Part shown: positions 16,941-26,597 of the stretch, one piece after another
Position numbering within the stretch: the stretch's first letter is position 1
Layout of the letters: every line of letters starts with the position of its first letter
Origin: Allohahella marinimesophila
GTDB taxonomy: Bacteria; Pseudomonadota; Gammaproteobacteria; Pseudomonadales; Oleiphilaceae
NCBI RefSeq assembly: GCF_039538005.1
Contig: NZ_BAABBO010000009.1
Span: forward strand, 480,780-544,779
Direction of reading: 5' to 3'
DNA: 64,000 bases
Translations under genes and position numbers: made by a program
Notes under the pieces: generated by a model
Told to the model about the DNA's origin: nothing
Databases searched by the model: none
Seen by the model: only the letters and a program-made list of their open reading frames with translations

Positions 16941-18461
16941 ATGCAGAATTCTCCCGCCCTGCCCTGCGATATCGTGCTTTTCGGCGGACTAGGGGATCTG
17001 GCGCAGCGCAAGCTGATTCCCGCGCTGTTTCAGCTCGATCAGTTCGGCCTCCTTCACAGCAGCGCACGGATACTGGTGATGGCACGCAAGACCATGACCA
17101 CCGAGGCTTACAAGGCGCATACGCTGAAGCGCTGGCAAGGCATGGCCACATCGCTCACCGATGAGCAGCGCAACGATCACGACGCACTGGAGGTCTTCTT
17201 CAGCAAGGTGCAATACAGTTCGCTGGATTTCCAGACGCCAGCCGGTTACGAGGCTATCGTCGATTGGCTTCAGGCCAGGCCAGCTTCGACGAATGGTGAG
17301 GTCGGTGATAAACCAGTGCCACAGGTCTATTACCTGGCGACTCCGCCATCAGTGTATGGAGACATCTGCTGCCAGCTCGACAGGGCTGGCTGTATCTCTG
17401 AACGCAGCAGAATTGTGGTGGAAAAACCGATAGGTCACGATCTCGAGAGCTCCTGCGAAATTAATGAACAGCTGGCGACATTTTTTGACGAACGCCAGAT
17501 CTTTCGCATCGACCATTACCTCGGCAAGGAGACCGTGCAGAATCTTATCGCCCTGCGCTTCGCCAACAATCTCTTCGCCAGTCAATGGAACCATGAGCAG
17601 ATCAGCCACGTTGAAATCACGGTGGCTGAAAAGGTCGGTATCGAAGGCCGCTGGGGTTACTTCGACAAGGCTGGCCAGCTCAAGGACATGGTTCAGAACC
17701 ACCTGCTTCAGGTGCTCTGTCTCATTGCCATGGACCCGCCAGCGGAACTCAGTGCTGATTGCATTCGCGATGAAAAGCTCAAAGTACTGAAGGCGCTGAG
17801 ACCGATTACGCCAAATCAGATTGGCACCCATATCGTGACCGGCCAGTATACTGCAGGCACGGTCGACGGCGCACACGTTCCGGGTTATCTCGAAGAGGAC
17901 GACGCCAACACCCACAGCAATACTGAAACCTTCATTGCACTGAAAGTCGAGATCGATAACTGGCGCTGGGCAGGTGTGCCATTCTACATGCGCACTGGCA
18001 AGCGAATGCCTTTGAAGTCTTCGGAGATCGTCATCCACTTCAAGCCAGCCCCGCATTACATTTTCGATCCTGATCAGAAGCACATGCTCGGCAACAAACT
18101 CATCATCCGGCTGCAGCCGGATGAAGGCATTTCCTTACGAATGCTCACAAAGGATCAGGGCCTCGACAAGGGCATGCGCCTGCATGAAGGCGTGCTGGAG
18201 CTGACCTTCTCTGAAGTATTTCAGTCACAGCGTACGCAAAGCGCTTATGAACGATTGCTGTGGGAAATCATCAAGGGGGAGCAGTACCTCTTCGTTCGTC
18301 GAGATGAGGTGGCCAACGCCTGGCGCTGGGTCGACAGCCTGGTGGAAACCCTCGCACACGCCAATGTGAAACCCAAGCGCTACAGCGCAGGCAGCTGGGG
18401 GCCGGTGGCCTCGATTGCCATGATCGCAATGGATGGACTGACCTGGTACGAGGACGCATAG
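16941..18461 (+). CDS. zwf: glucose-6-phosphate 1-dehydrogenase
   Basis: 506 residues. It catalyses the NADP-dependent oxidation of glucose-6-phosphate to 6-phosphogluconolactone, the first step of the oxidative pentose phosphate and Entner-Doudoroff routes. The coenzyme site near residue 15 reads FGGLGDLAQRKLIPAL (the usual form is GASGDLA, so the Ala and Ser are replaced). The substrate signature RIDHYLGKETVQN, with its catalytic His and Lys, is intact. C-terminal features (FYMRTGKRM, IHFKP) are normal. pgl follows 2 bp later in the same operon; no edd or eda gene is in the window. Confidence 0.97.
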   Translation: MQNSPALPCDIVLFGGLGDLAQRKLIPALFQLDQFGLLHSSARILVMARKTMTTEAYKAHTLKRWQGMATSLTDEQRNDHDALEVFFSKVQYSSLDFQTPAGYEAIVDWLQARPASTNGEVGDKPVPQVYYLATPPSVYGDICCQLDRAGCISERSRIVVEKPIGHDLESSCEINEQLATFFDERQIFRIDHYLGKETVQNLIALRFANNLFASQWNHEQISHVEITVAEKVGIEGRWGYFDKAGQLKDMVQNHLLQVLCLIAMDPPAELSADCIRDEKLKVLKALRPITPNQIGTHIVTGQYTAGTVDGAHVPGYLEEDDANTHSNTETFIALKVEIDNWRWAGVPFYMRTGKRMPLKSSEIVIHFKPAPHYIFDPDQKHMLGNKLIIRLQPDEGISLRMLTKDQGLDKGMRLHEGVLELTFSEVFQSQRTQSAYERLLWEIIKGEQYLFVRRDEVANAWRWVDSLVETLAHANVKPKRYSAGSWGPVASIAMIAMDGLTWYEDA

Positions 18462-18463
18462 CC

Positions 18464-19204
18464 ATGACCCAACGCATCGAAACACTCGCCAACGGTAAAA
18501 TCGAAGTACCTGAAACCACGAATTTCAGGGAGTTCCCCGACGCTCAGGGGCTGGCTGCTGCCCTCGCGGCAAAAGTGGCGAAGGTACTGAATGCGGCCAT
18601 ACAGGCCAATGGTTCGGCCACGCTGGCGGTCTCAGGCGGGTCTACACCGATTCCATTCTTCGAAGCCCTCAGTCAGACGCCGCTGCAGTGGGACAAGGTT
18701 CAGGTCCTTCTCGTCGACGAGCGCTTTGTAGCGACGTCTGACGACGCATCGAATACCCGTCTGGTGAAGCGAAGTTTGCTGAAGAATCTTGCCAGGCAGG
18801 CCAAGCTGATCGAAGTCGCGGTGGACGCGCCAGATGCAGAGGCCGCAGCCGAGGCGACAAACAGTCGCTACGCAACACTACACTGGCCACTGGATTGCTG
18901 TGTGCTGGGAATGGGGAATGACGGCCATACAGCCTCGCTGTTTCCTGGCTCGCCGCAACTGGCTTCGGCTTGCAGTGACACGACTACACGCTACTGCTGC
19001 ATGGCCGAACCCACTGGCGCACCACATGCCCGGATCACCCTGACATTACCACGAATTCGCGCTGCGACCGCCCTGATTCTGCATATTGCAGGCGATGCCA
19101 AGCTTGATACCCTGCGCAAGGCCCTGGAAGACATGGCACAGCCAGAATTGATGCCGGTGCGCTATGTGCTCAACAGGCCCTTGAGTATATTCTGGAACCC
19201 GTGA
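18464..19204 (+). CDS. pgl: 6-phosphogluconolactonase
   Basis: 246 residues of the DevB/SOL type. It hydrolyses the lactone made by Zwf to 6-phosphogluconate. Motifs seen: LAVSGGSTPIPFFEAL (phosphate contact), VLLVDERFV, and GMGNDGHTASLFPG with the catalytic His. The ATG lies 2 bp after the zwf stop. A GC-rich imperfect inverted repeat directly follows the stop and separates it from the convergent gene at 19234-19623. Confidence 0.95.
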   Translation: MTQRIETLANGKIEVPETTNFREFPDAQGLAAALAAKVAKVLNAAIQANGSATLAVSGGSTPIPFFEALSQTPLQWDKVQVLLVDERFVATSDDASNTRLVKRSLLKNLARQAKLIEVAVDAPDAEAAAEATNSRYATLHWPLDCCVLGMGNDGHTASLFPGSPQLASACSDTTTRYCCMAEPTGAPHARITLTLPRIRAATALILHIAGDAKLDTLRKALEDMAQPELMPVRYVLNRPLSIFWNP

Positions 19205-19226
19205 GCAGGGGAGGTCCTCCTCACGG
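19199..19226. terminator. imperfect GC-rich inverted repeat between convergent genes
   Basis: Immediately at the pgl stop the sequence contains GTGAG, GGAGG, CCTCC and CTCAC in order, forming an imperfect hairpin of about ten pairs with a very short loop. It has no T-run on either strand, so it is only a candidate weak or Rho-assisted terminator between pgl and the convergent membrane-protein gene. Confidence 0.3.
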
Positions 19227-19233
19227 CATCGGG

Positions 19234-19623
19234 TCAGACCGAACGGTATTCCACCCGGTTATCGTGCATCACGATGCGAGCGCGGCCAGACAGCCAGTCG
19301 CGATCCTGTGGTGAAATGACGTACAAGGCCGCGATCAGCGCAAAATAAACGCCGAAGAGATAGCTGTAGCTGAAGGTGGCTATGGCAACGAAAATCAGTC
19401 CCAGTACCGTCAGGAAAAAACGCAGGCTCGCGGTTTCAAGCGGTGCGACATCGGCCAGTTTCTGCATTGACACCATCAGTTTGGCACAGCAGTAGACACT
19501 GAGAGTGAACACCAGCAGCAGCAGAACGCTGGCCCCGGAGAAGCCCTGGAAGATGCAGTTGATGATGGCGAAAATGACGGCAATCAGCGTCAGTCTGCCT
19601 GGAAATTTATCGGTCGTTTGCAT
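19234..19623 (-). CDS. small membrane protein, unknown function
   Basis: 129 residues with four predicted membrane helices (about 10-28, 30-48, 66-83 and 86-102) and a short polar C-terminus (RARIVMHDNRVEYRSV). I do not recognise a family. It is encoded convergently with pgl and divergently from the lipoprotein-RND operon. The compact four-helix layout is like many uncharacterised inner-membrane proteins. Confidence 0.7.
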   Translation of the reverse strand: MQTTDKFPGRLTLIAVIFAIINCIFQGFSGASVLLLLVFTLSVYCCAKLMVSMQKLADVAPLETASLRFFLTVLGLIFVAIATFSYSYLFGVYFALIAALYVISPQDRDWLSGRARIVMHDNRVEYRSV

Positions 19624-19703
19624 GGATAAGTCCTGTCAGCGGTAGTGGTCTCAGGAGAGGGGTGGGCGCCGGGCCCAGCGTTTCAAAAGTATATCAGCTG
19701 GGT

Positions 19704-19731
19704 TTGCAAGGTGCCGAGCGCAGCATATTAA
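19704..19731 (+). promoter_or_regulatory. candidate promoter of the lipoprotein-RND operon
   Basis: TTGCAA at 19704-19709 and TATTAA at 19726-19731 are separated by 16 bp, in the AT-richer stretch upstream of the gene starting at 19818. A second minus-10-like TAGAAT lies at 19749-19754 without a clear minus-35. Match quality is modest. Confidence 0.3.
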
Positions 19732-19817
19732 AATCAATTCAGACATTGTAGAATCCGCCAACCCTGAACGCAGCCAAGCGGTTTCAGGTCTGCACCCGGC
19801 TTCGCCAGAGGTATGGT

Positions 19818-20288
19818 TTGAATAGAATATCGCTTCTCCAGACTCAAAAATGGTTCCTGGTTCTCAAAGCCCTCGTACTGGGTGCCGCAGTGGCCATGAT
19901 GAGCGCCTGCTCTGCGCTCGACGAAGTGAATGAGTTGCCGGTCTACCAGCCCCTCGAAGGACAGGATCCCACGGGATACTTCTCCGCTCGCACCGGCAAG
20001 GACCTGTTTGAAGTCGGCTTCCAGTCCGACCGTAGGCTTTCATTCGAACAGGTAGAAGCTTATGCCCTGGAACGGGCGGGGGAGCTCGCCGTGGCCAAGG
20101 GCGCAAGCAACCTCGATGTGCTCGCTCGGGAATGCGGCGAATTGGAGGTTCAGCGCGACATGCCTGCGATGGAATCCAGTCTGTCACAGCTGCAACCGAC
20201 TGCTGGTACCATGATGCCGCAGCACACCATGGTCATCATGCTCAGAAGCTGTCGGCTAGCCGTCAGACTGCTCGGTGCCGACGAATAA
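19818..20288 (+). CDS. putative lipoprotein
   Basis: 156 residues starting at TTG 19818; an ATG five bases earlier is out of frame and stops at once, and AGAGG lies eight bases upstream of the TTG. The N-terminus has a basic start, a hydrophobic stretch (ALVLGAAVAMM) and SAC at about 29-31, a plausible lipobox. The mature part has the pattern F-E-V-G-F-x-S-D-x-R-L-S-x-E-Q-V-E-A-Y-A-L-x-R-A-x-E-L, which loosely resembles the CC0125-type lipoproteins, and two cysteines in the C-terminal half. It is probably co-transcribed with the RND exporter starting 51 bp later, perhaps as its envelope partner. Confidence 0.72.
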   Translation: MNRISLLQTQKWFLVLKALVLGAAVAMMSACSALDEVNELPVYQPLEGQDPTGYFSARTGKDLFEVGFQSDRRLSFEQVEAYALERAGELAVAKGASNLDVLARECGELEVQRDMPAMESSLSQLQPTAGTMMPQHTMVIMLRSCRLAVRLLGADE

Positions 20289-20339
20289 GCCGGCACCACC
20301 ATCACCCCTCTCATCGATAACAAGAAATAGCAGGCTCAA

Positions 20340-22712
20340 GTGAATCACGATCATTCCTTCAACAGTACAGCTCGCGTGCTGACTGAAAAGCGCTGGGCGC
20401 TGGCAATTGCCAGCTTTCTGGTCATTTTGCTCGCCGCTCTAGGCCTGCCAAAGCTGCAGTTCGAAAGCAGCTACAAGATCTTTTTCAGCCCCGATAATCC
20501 TCAGCTGATTGCGCAGGAAATGCTAGAGCGCACCTATACGAAAGACGATAGTGTCATGTTCGTCTTCGAACTGCCCGACGCTGAAGTCTTTACTGCAGGC
20601 ACTCTGTCGATGATCAGGGACTTCACCGACGAAGCCTGGCAGATGCCCTATTCGCTGCGGGTAGACTCACTGACGAATTATCAGTACTCACGCGGTGAAG
20701 CCGACGATCTCATCGTGGAAGACTTCATCACGGAAGAGGTGCTGGAACCGGGCGAAAACCGCGAAGCAGCGCTGGCAAGCAAACAGGCCCTGGCCCTGGC
20801 CGAGCCCCAGCTGGTGCATAACCTGGTGTCTGACAAGGCGCATACAACGGCCGTGCTTGTTACCCTGCAATTGCCCGACCTGCAGATTGAAGCCGACGAC
20901 GCGACCGCTGAGGTCGTGGCGCACGCGCGCGAACTTGCCGTTAAATACGAGGCTGCCTACGATGGTCTCAAGGTACACATGATTGGCCAGACCATCGTCA
21001 ACGCCACCTTTGTGGAAATGTCCTCCTACGACTCGATGGTACTGATTCCGATCATGCTGCTGGTCATCATAGGTTTTCTGGTGCTTCTGCTGAAATCCGT
21101 CATGGGGACCCTGGCGACACTGGTCGTCATCATCAGTAGTGTGGTCTTCACTCAAGGTGTCACCGGCTGGATCGGCTACTCACTGAACCAGGTCAACGTC
21201 GCCAGCCCGATCATCATTCTGACGCTCGCGGTGTGTGACTGCGTGCATATTCTCAATACCTATTTTCACCAGTTGGCTGAAGGTGATCGAAAGCTGGCTG
21301 CGATGAAGGAAAGTCTGCGAGTCAACCTGAAGCCGGTCATTCTCACCAGTGTGACTACGGCCGTAGGCTTTGCGAGCATGAATTTCAGTGATTCGCCACC
21401 CTTCCGCGAGCTCGGCAATATCGCGGCCATTGGCGTTATGGCAGCCTGTATTCTTAGCCTCACACTGTTTCCAGCCCTTATGGTCATGCTGCCGGTCGGC
21501 AAGGCGGCACGCACCGAGGGCCGCTTCAAGCTCTCGCGTTTCGTGCCCAATCTGCTGCGCTTCGAAAATCTGTATTTCTACGGCTCGCTCGCCGTTGCAG
21601 CCATACTCATCGCCTTTCTGTTCAAGAACGAACTCAATGACGACACTATTGCCTACTTTCATGAAGAGGTGCCTTTTCGCCAGGCTGCGGATTTCACACA
21701 GGCAAACCTCACCGGCTTCGACACCATCAGCTATTCACTCGATAGTGGTAGCGAGAGTGGTGTCAGTGATCCAGCGTTTCAGGCCAAGGTCGACGCCTTT
21801 GCCGACTGGTACCTGGCGCAGCCGGAAGTGGTGCATGTGAGTGTCTACACCGACATCATCAAGCGCCTGAACAAGAATCTGCACGCGGATGATGAGGCCT
21901 ATTACCGACTCCCCGAATCGAAGGAACTGGCGTCGCAATATCTGCTGCTGTACGAGATGTCGCTGCCATACGGGCTTGATCTGAATAACCAGATCAACGT
22001 TGACAAGTCAGCCTTGAAAATGACCGTGCGGATAAAGGATCAGAAGGCCCAGGAGCTGATCAATATCGAAGAGCGGGCCCAGGCCTGGCTTAGTGAAAAC
22101 GCGCCGGAGCTGCAGACGCCGGGCGCCTCTATCTCCATCATGTTTGCACACATCGGGCAACGAAATATCAACAGCATGCTCATCGGCTCACTGATGGCGC
22201 TCGTGCTGGTGACACTGACGCTGATGCTGGCCTTGAAGTCGATCAAATACGGTTTGATCAGTCTGCTACCGAACGCCTTTCCTGCAGCGATCGCCTTTGG
22301 TATCTGGGGCATTTTTGTCGGGGAGGTGAACCTGGCTGTAGCTGTCATCTTCGCCATCACCCTTGGCATCGTTGTCGATGATACCGTGCATTTCATAACC
22401 AAATATCTGCGGGGCATCCGCGAGCATCTTATGAATGCAGAGCAGGCGGTCGGCTACGCCTTCGATATCGTTGGCAAGGCACTGATCATTACGACGGTGG
22501 TGCTGGCGGCGGGCTTCTTCGTGCTGAGTCAATCGAGCTTTGCGGTCAACTCGTCCATGGGCCTCATGGTCGCGATGACCATCATCATCGCGCTGATCTG
22601 GGACTTCATCTTCCTGCCGATATTGCTGGTCAAACTAGACCGTAGTCAGCGCACCCCGGTGGCTGAGCAGGAGCGTCCTGAAAGCCTCGGCGTCAATCGG
22701 GCGACTGTATAG
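20340..22712 (+). CDS. RND-superfamily (MMPL-type) exporter
   Basis: 790 residues from a GTG. Two repeats each have one N-terminal helix, a large periplasmic domain (about 45-235 and 425-615) and a block of five helices (about 236-390 and 616-775), 12 helices in all. The motif G-I-V-V-D-D-T-V-H-F in the second half, and its counterpart ILTLAVCDCVHIL in the first, are the proton-relay positions of MMPL/HpnN-like transporters; the Cys-Asp-Cys in the first repeat is a variant. Such proteins move lipids or hydrophobic compounds across the envelope. The last 78 bp overlap, antisense, the end of the GGDEF-EAL gene. Confidence 0.88.
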   Translation: MNHDHSFNSTARVLTEKRWALAIASFLVILLAALGLPKLQFESSYKIFFSPDNPQLIAQEMLERTYTKDDSVMFVFELPDAEVFTAGTLSMIRDFTDEAWQMPYSLRVDSLTNYQYSRGEADDLIVEDFITEEVLEPGENREAALASKQALALAEPQLVHNLVSDKAHTTAVLVTLQLPDLQIEADDATAEVVAHARELAVKYEAAYDGLKVHMIGQTIVNATFVEMSSYDSMVLIPIMLLVIIGFLVLLLKSVMGTLATLVVIISSVVFTQGVTGWIGYSLNQVNVASPIIILTLAVCDCVHILNTYFHQLAEGDRKLAAMKESLRVNLKPVILTSVTTAVGFASMNFSDSPPFRELGNIAAIGVMAACILSLTLFPALMVMLPVGKAARTEGRFKLSRFVPNLLRFENLYFYGSLAVAAILIAFLFKNELNDDTIAYFHEEVPFRQAADFTQANLTGFDTISYSLDSGSESGVSDPAFQAKVDAFADWYLAQPEVVHVSVYTDIIKRLNKNLHADDEAYYRLPESKELASQYLLLYEMSLPYGLDLNNQINVDKSALKMTVRIKDQKAQELINIEERAQAWLSENAPELQTPGASISIMFAHIGQRNINSMLIGSLMALVLVTLTLMLALKSIKYGLISLLPNAFPAAIAFGIWGIFVGEVNLAVAVIFAITLGIVVDDTVHFITKYLRGIREHLMNAEQAVGYAFDIVGKALIITTVVLAAGFFVLSQSSFAVNSSMGLMVAMTIIIALIWDFIFLPILLVKLDRSQRTPVAEQERPESLGVNRATV

Positions 22713-25127
22713 GTAACCCTGGTAGTTGTCGCAGCCGTTATCTCTGAGCAGATCAAGATGGGGCTGCGTTTCCACGCCCTCTGCGACGACCTCGAGTTTC
22801 AGGTGGCGTGCTAGCCTGATGATGGTCTGGAGAATGGCGGCATCGTTGCTGGTAGCGTCAATAGCGTCCTTGACGAAGCTGCGGTCAATCTTGAGTACGT
22901 CGACCGGTAGCAGTTTCAGGTAGCTCAGTGACGAGTATCCGGTGCCGAAGTCATCGAGTGCAAAGCGTACACCCATGCTGCGCAGCGCTTCGATCTTCTG
23001 CATCGTGCCACGAATGTCCTGCATGACCGTCGACTCGGTGATCTCCAGCTCGATACTGGTGGGTTGAACGTCATACACACGAAGCCGCTGAATGATCTTC
23101 TCGACGAAGTTTTCGTCGAAAAACTGTGACGGACTGATATTGACCGACAGTCTGGCATCCTGTGGCCAGACGCCTTCACGCTGCCAATGCTGCAACTGTC
23201 CGAAAGCCAGATCGATCACGGCATCACCGGCTTCCAGCATGAAACCACTCTGCTCGAGCGCAGTGATGAAGACATCCGGATATACCATGCCCTTGGTGGG
23301 ATGATGCCAGCGCAGTAAACATTCAGCGCCAATGATGGTGTTGTCGGATACCCGCACCAGCGGCTGAAAGTGCAGACAGAATTCGCTGTCTTTCAGGGCT
23401 CGTCGCAGGTCCAGCTCGAGGTCGAGTTGCTGACGTACCGCCAGTTTCATCGACTCGGTAAACATCCTGAAGACAGAGCCGCCCTGCTGCTTGGCCTGAA
23501 AAAGCGCAGTATCGGCAGAGCGCAACACCGATTCAGCCGAGCTGTCCGCATCGGGATACAGCGCGATGCCGATGCTACTGTTGATGTGAAATTCTCCGGC
23601 CTGAAGCGAAAACGCCCGCTTGAGCTCACGCAGGACGCTCTGTGCGATAAATTCTGCCCCAGTGGCTGCGTCAGAAGGCTGCTTGCCGAGATCAGGTGCC
23701 AGTATGCCGAATTCGTCTCCGCCAATGCGTCCGATCGTGATCTCTTCATGCAGCACCTGTCGCAGATGCCGCGCGACCTGCACCAGCAGTTCGTCACCCG
23801 CTGAATGTCCGAAGGAGTCATTGATGGTTTTGAAGCTGTCGAGGTCAAGAATCATGAAAGCGCCAAAGGAGACGTTGTTTCGGCTCCGGGTAATGTCGAA
23901 GCCCAACCTGTCCAGAGTCAGGCGGCGGTTGGGCATGCCGGTCAGTAGATCCTCGAAAGCCAGCTGATCGATCTTGTCCTGAGCCTGTATGCGATCGGTG
24001 ACATCGTGCGCGATCACGAGTGTACAGTCGTGGCCAAGCGATTCCATCGGCAGCTGCATCGACTCTATCCAGCGGCTATCCCCGATGGCATTCGATAACA
24101 GCATCTTTTCATACTGCCGCGGCAGCCGCTTGTTCTCGCTTCGGGCATCTTTCAGTTTCTGCCGATAATGATCGTAGCGGGCCGCGAGTTGTTCAGCCTC
24201 GGCCTCATTGATTGGTCTTTGCAACTCGCTATGGCGCTTGCCGATAAGGACATCCATGTTGCTGCCATAAAATTCAGCAAATGCTCGGTTGCACTGCAGA
24301 ATCGTGTCGTCTGCAGCACGTGCGAAAATCATGTGCGGCACCGTATCCATGATGAGCTTGAGCTGGGATGAGCTGTCCTTGACGTTGCGCTCGGCGATAG
24401 CGTGGGATGCCAGCAGCTCCTTCGTGCGAATAGCGAAGGCATTGAATGTGTCGGCTAGCTCACCAAGCTCGTCATTGGCATGGCGCGAGTCGACCGTCAC
24501 TGGCGCGTGACCGATGTTGTCCGGGTCGACCGCTCGGATGGTTCGCGTCATTCTGTGCAAGGGCGATGTCAGCAGCCGCCTCAATGCATAGACCAGAATC
24601 AAGCCGAGTACGAGGCCCTTGATCAGCCCCGAAATCAACATGCGCCCAGCCCGACTGAAAAAGGGCATGTAGGCCTGGTTCATGTCGAACACCAGTCTCA
24701 GCTCGCCAGAAACGTTTACATTGTCGAGGTTGGCTGCTGAGAGAGGCGCAGCGATGAGCCGCTGTGGCTCGTTCAGCAGGCGTGTGACCAAGGTCGCAGC
24801 GGACGCCGTGGCAGGTTTTTCCATACCAGCCAGGGGTTGACCGAACTCGTCTATCACATGGGCAGCAATAATCGACTCGTGCAGAATCAGGCCTTCGACG
24901 ACCTCTTTGGCCAGCTGAGGGTCGAGCGTTTGCAGGGCGCGCCTCGCAGGAGGGACGGCTGTGCTGGCGATCCGTGCGAAGAGTTCGTCAAGTGCACTAC
25001 TGTGCTGCCGATAATCCATCGCAATCTGCACGACACTCAACAGCATGCCGAGTACGATTGAAAGTATCAGTATGGTTTTCGTCAGTTTCCAGGCCAGTCG
25101 CTGCCGTGCGGGTCCGGATGAGGTCAT
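22635..25127 (-). CDS. HAMP-PAS-GGDEF-EAL cyclic-di-GMP protein
   Basis: I take ATG 25127 (MTSSGPARQ, 830 residues). An in-frame ATG at 25184 would give 849 and overlap panE by 22 bp. The order is membrane helix, periplasmic sensor of about 130 residues, second helix, HAMP, PAS (about 255-375), GGDEF (GRIGGDEFG, intact) and EAL. In the EAL domain the signature is ECL (GAECLLRWHHP); the catalytic Glu is kept and Ala is replaced by Cys, and ELEITES, LDDFGTGYSS and KIDRSFV are intact. It may thus synthesise, degrade or both. Its final 26 codons overlap the convergent RND exporter gene. Confidence 0.92.
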   Translation of the reverse strand: MTSSGPARQRLAWKLTKTILILSIVLGMLLSVVQIAMDYRQHSSALDELFARIASTAVPPARRALQTLDPQLAKEVVEGLILHESIIAAHVIDEFGQPLAGMEKPATASAATLVTRLLNEPQRLIAAPLSAANLDNVNVSGELRLVFDMNQAYMPFFSRAGRMLISGLIKGLVLGLILVYALRRLLTSPLHRMTRTIRAVDPDNIGHAPVTVDSRHANDELGELADTFNAFAIRTKELLASHAIAERNVKDSSSQLKLIMDTVPHMIFARAADDTILQCNRAFAEFYGSNMDVLIGKRHSELQRPINEAEAEQLAARYDHYRQKLKDARSENKRLPRQYEKMLLSNAIGDSRWIESMQLPMESLGHDCTLVIAHDVTDRIQAQDKIDQLAFEDLLTGMPNRRLTLDRLGFDITRSRNNVSFGAFMILDLDSFKTINDSFGHSAGDELLVQVARHLRQVLHEEITIGRIGGDEFGILAPDLGKQPSDAATGAEFIAQSVLRELKRAFSLQAGEFHINSSIGIALYPDADSSAESVLRSADTALFQAKQQGGSVFRMFTESMKLAVRQQLDLELDLRRALKDSEFCLHFQPLVRVSDNTIIGAECLLRWHHPTKGMVYPDVFITALEQSGFMLEAGDAVIDLAFGQLQHWQREGVWPQDARLSVNISPSQFFDENFVEKIIQRLRVYDVQPTSIELEITESTVMQDIRGTMQKIEALRSMGVRFALDDFGTGYSSLSYLKLLPVDVLKIDRSFVKDAIDATSNDAAILQTIIRLARHLKLEVVAEGVETQPHLDLLRDNGCDNYQGYLYSRPIDAEAFRTLLLSHRGALTTV

Positions 25128-25162
25128 GTTGTCTGCTGCTTGAAGTTGAACAAGTCGGCCAC

Positions 25163-26272
25163 TCAGTTTTCGGAGGCCAGGCATTGTAGTAAAGTGCTGG
25201 CGCTCATGGCCGGCCTGGTCGGATCACGCTCCGCGGATCTGATGAGTGACACCAGCGTCTGATTGATGGGGGCGTCCATATTCATCTCCTGTGCCAAAGC
25301 GACGATCTTTCCATTAATATAGTCCACTTCAGTTGCTCTACCCATCTTCAGGTCATCCTGCATCGAAGAAGACGCAGTATCACGAATGTTCAGGCTACTT
25401 TTGGCGACCAGCCGAAACAGCGGCGTTGGCAATCGTAGTAGACAGGGCAGCGTGGGAGGGTAGACGAGGCCGATTCTTGCCAGCCGGACCTTTCGCTGCC
25501 TGACCACTCCCAGCGCTTCCTCGACGGCCATCGCGACAGCGCGGCGATAGTCGCGTTGTAGCAACATCGCTTTCAATGGACGTCCCGACAGGGCATTCAC
25601 TGCGTTATTGAGGTTCATCAGCAGCTTACTCCACTGCACCCCCTCTATGTTGTTCGTCAGGGTGATGCGCCAGCGCTCCGTGTCATAGATGGCCTGCGAG
25701 CTTTTCAGCACTTGCGTCAGTGCATGAATCTGCCGTGGCGAGCAGGCTTGGCTTCGAGGATCTTCCACCACAATATTGCCTCCTGTTGTCTGCTGAAACA
25801 GAAGGCTCCCATCGGCTTGCTCGATCTGGGCCACATTGAAGGGCACCATTCCGCCTAGCACAGTTTGGCTGCACTGCGCTCGCAATATGGCAGCGTTATC
25901 CACGCCATTCTGGAGGCTTACGATCAACGCGTCTTCAGGACAGTGTTGGCGAATGAGTTCGCCGCTGGCCACAGTATCGCCAGATTTGACACAGACCAAC
26001 ACCAGGCTGGCCGTCTGCAAGGCCTCGTGGCTGGAAGTGAATCGAAGTGTATCCGATGCTGACAGCGGGCGGTCCGGCTGAGAGGCCGCATTGGCCTGGA
26101 TGCTGAAGCCAGCGTCGACGAATCGCGACTGAAGCCGCTGCCGTCCTACGAAGACAATGTCATGGTCGCGGGAGGCTACGTGATCGGCCGGATACTGTTG
26201 TCCAGCGGCCTTCGCCAGGCTGAGGCCGGTGAAGCAGCCTATTGACCCAGCTCCGAGAATACAAATTGCCAT
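25163..26272 (-). CDS. panE: 2-dehydropantoate 2-reductase family
   Basis: 369 residues, longer than the usual 300 because of an insertion and a longer C-terminus. It has an N-terminal NADPH-binding motif (CILGAGSIGCFTGLSLAKAAG), the LVLVCVKSGDT block, SLQNGVDNAAIL and the downstream KLLMNLNNAVNAL helix with the catalytic Lys. PanE reduces ketopantoate to pantoate for coenzyme A synthesis. Other members of the family act on different 2-oxo acids, and no pan gene is nearby, so the exact substrate is inferred. Confidence 0.85.
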   Translation of the reverse strand: MAICILGAGSIGCFTGLSLAKAAGQQYPADHVASRDHDIVFVGRQRLQSRFVDAGFSIQANAASQPDRPLSASDTLRFTSSHEALQTASLVLVCVKSGDTVASGELIRQHCPEDALIVSLQNGVDNAAILRAQCSQTVLGGMVPFNVAQIEQADGSLLFQQTTGGNIVVEDPRSQACSPRQIHALTQVLKSSQAIYDTERWRITLTNNIEGVQWSKLLMNLNNAVNALSGRPLKAMLLQRDYRRAVAMAVEEALGVVRQRKVRLARIGLVYPPTLPCLLRLPTPLFRLVAKSSLNIRDTASSSMQDDLKMGRATEVDYINGKIVALAQEMNMDAPINQTLVSLIRSAERDPTRPAMSASTLLQCLASEN

Positions 26273-26597
26273 AGTGACCTGTCGAGCTTGTGAGATAGCG
26301 CGAGCAAGTGTTTGATTTTGCGACCTCGGGAACTACTTAATCAAAATGGGGCGGGCGAATCAAGTTTAACGTGAAGGGATAGGGCAAATAATAGAATGTG
26401 GACAGTGATAAAATATTCCGACGCTGGCAGATAGTTGAATATCAAGAGACTTTTCTTGGGGGGGCGAATAGCCTGCGGACGCATTCTGTCCGGTCTCATG
26501 GCCGTCGAAGGCGATGTGTTAGATCACAATGCTCTGACGGACCTGCCTTCCTGTCACGAATGTAATATATAGAACTGGATTGTAGATTTGATGGTGT
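26273..26597. other. 325-bp non-coding stretch, AT-rich
   Basis: No credible gene, tRNA or hairpin-T terminator is visible. The composition is AT-richer than its surroundings, with a run of seven G at about 26459-26465. It separates the panE start from the end of the small gene at 26598. It should hold the panE promoter on the minus strand. Confidence 0.5.
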
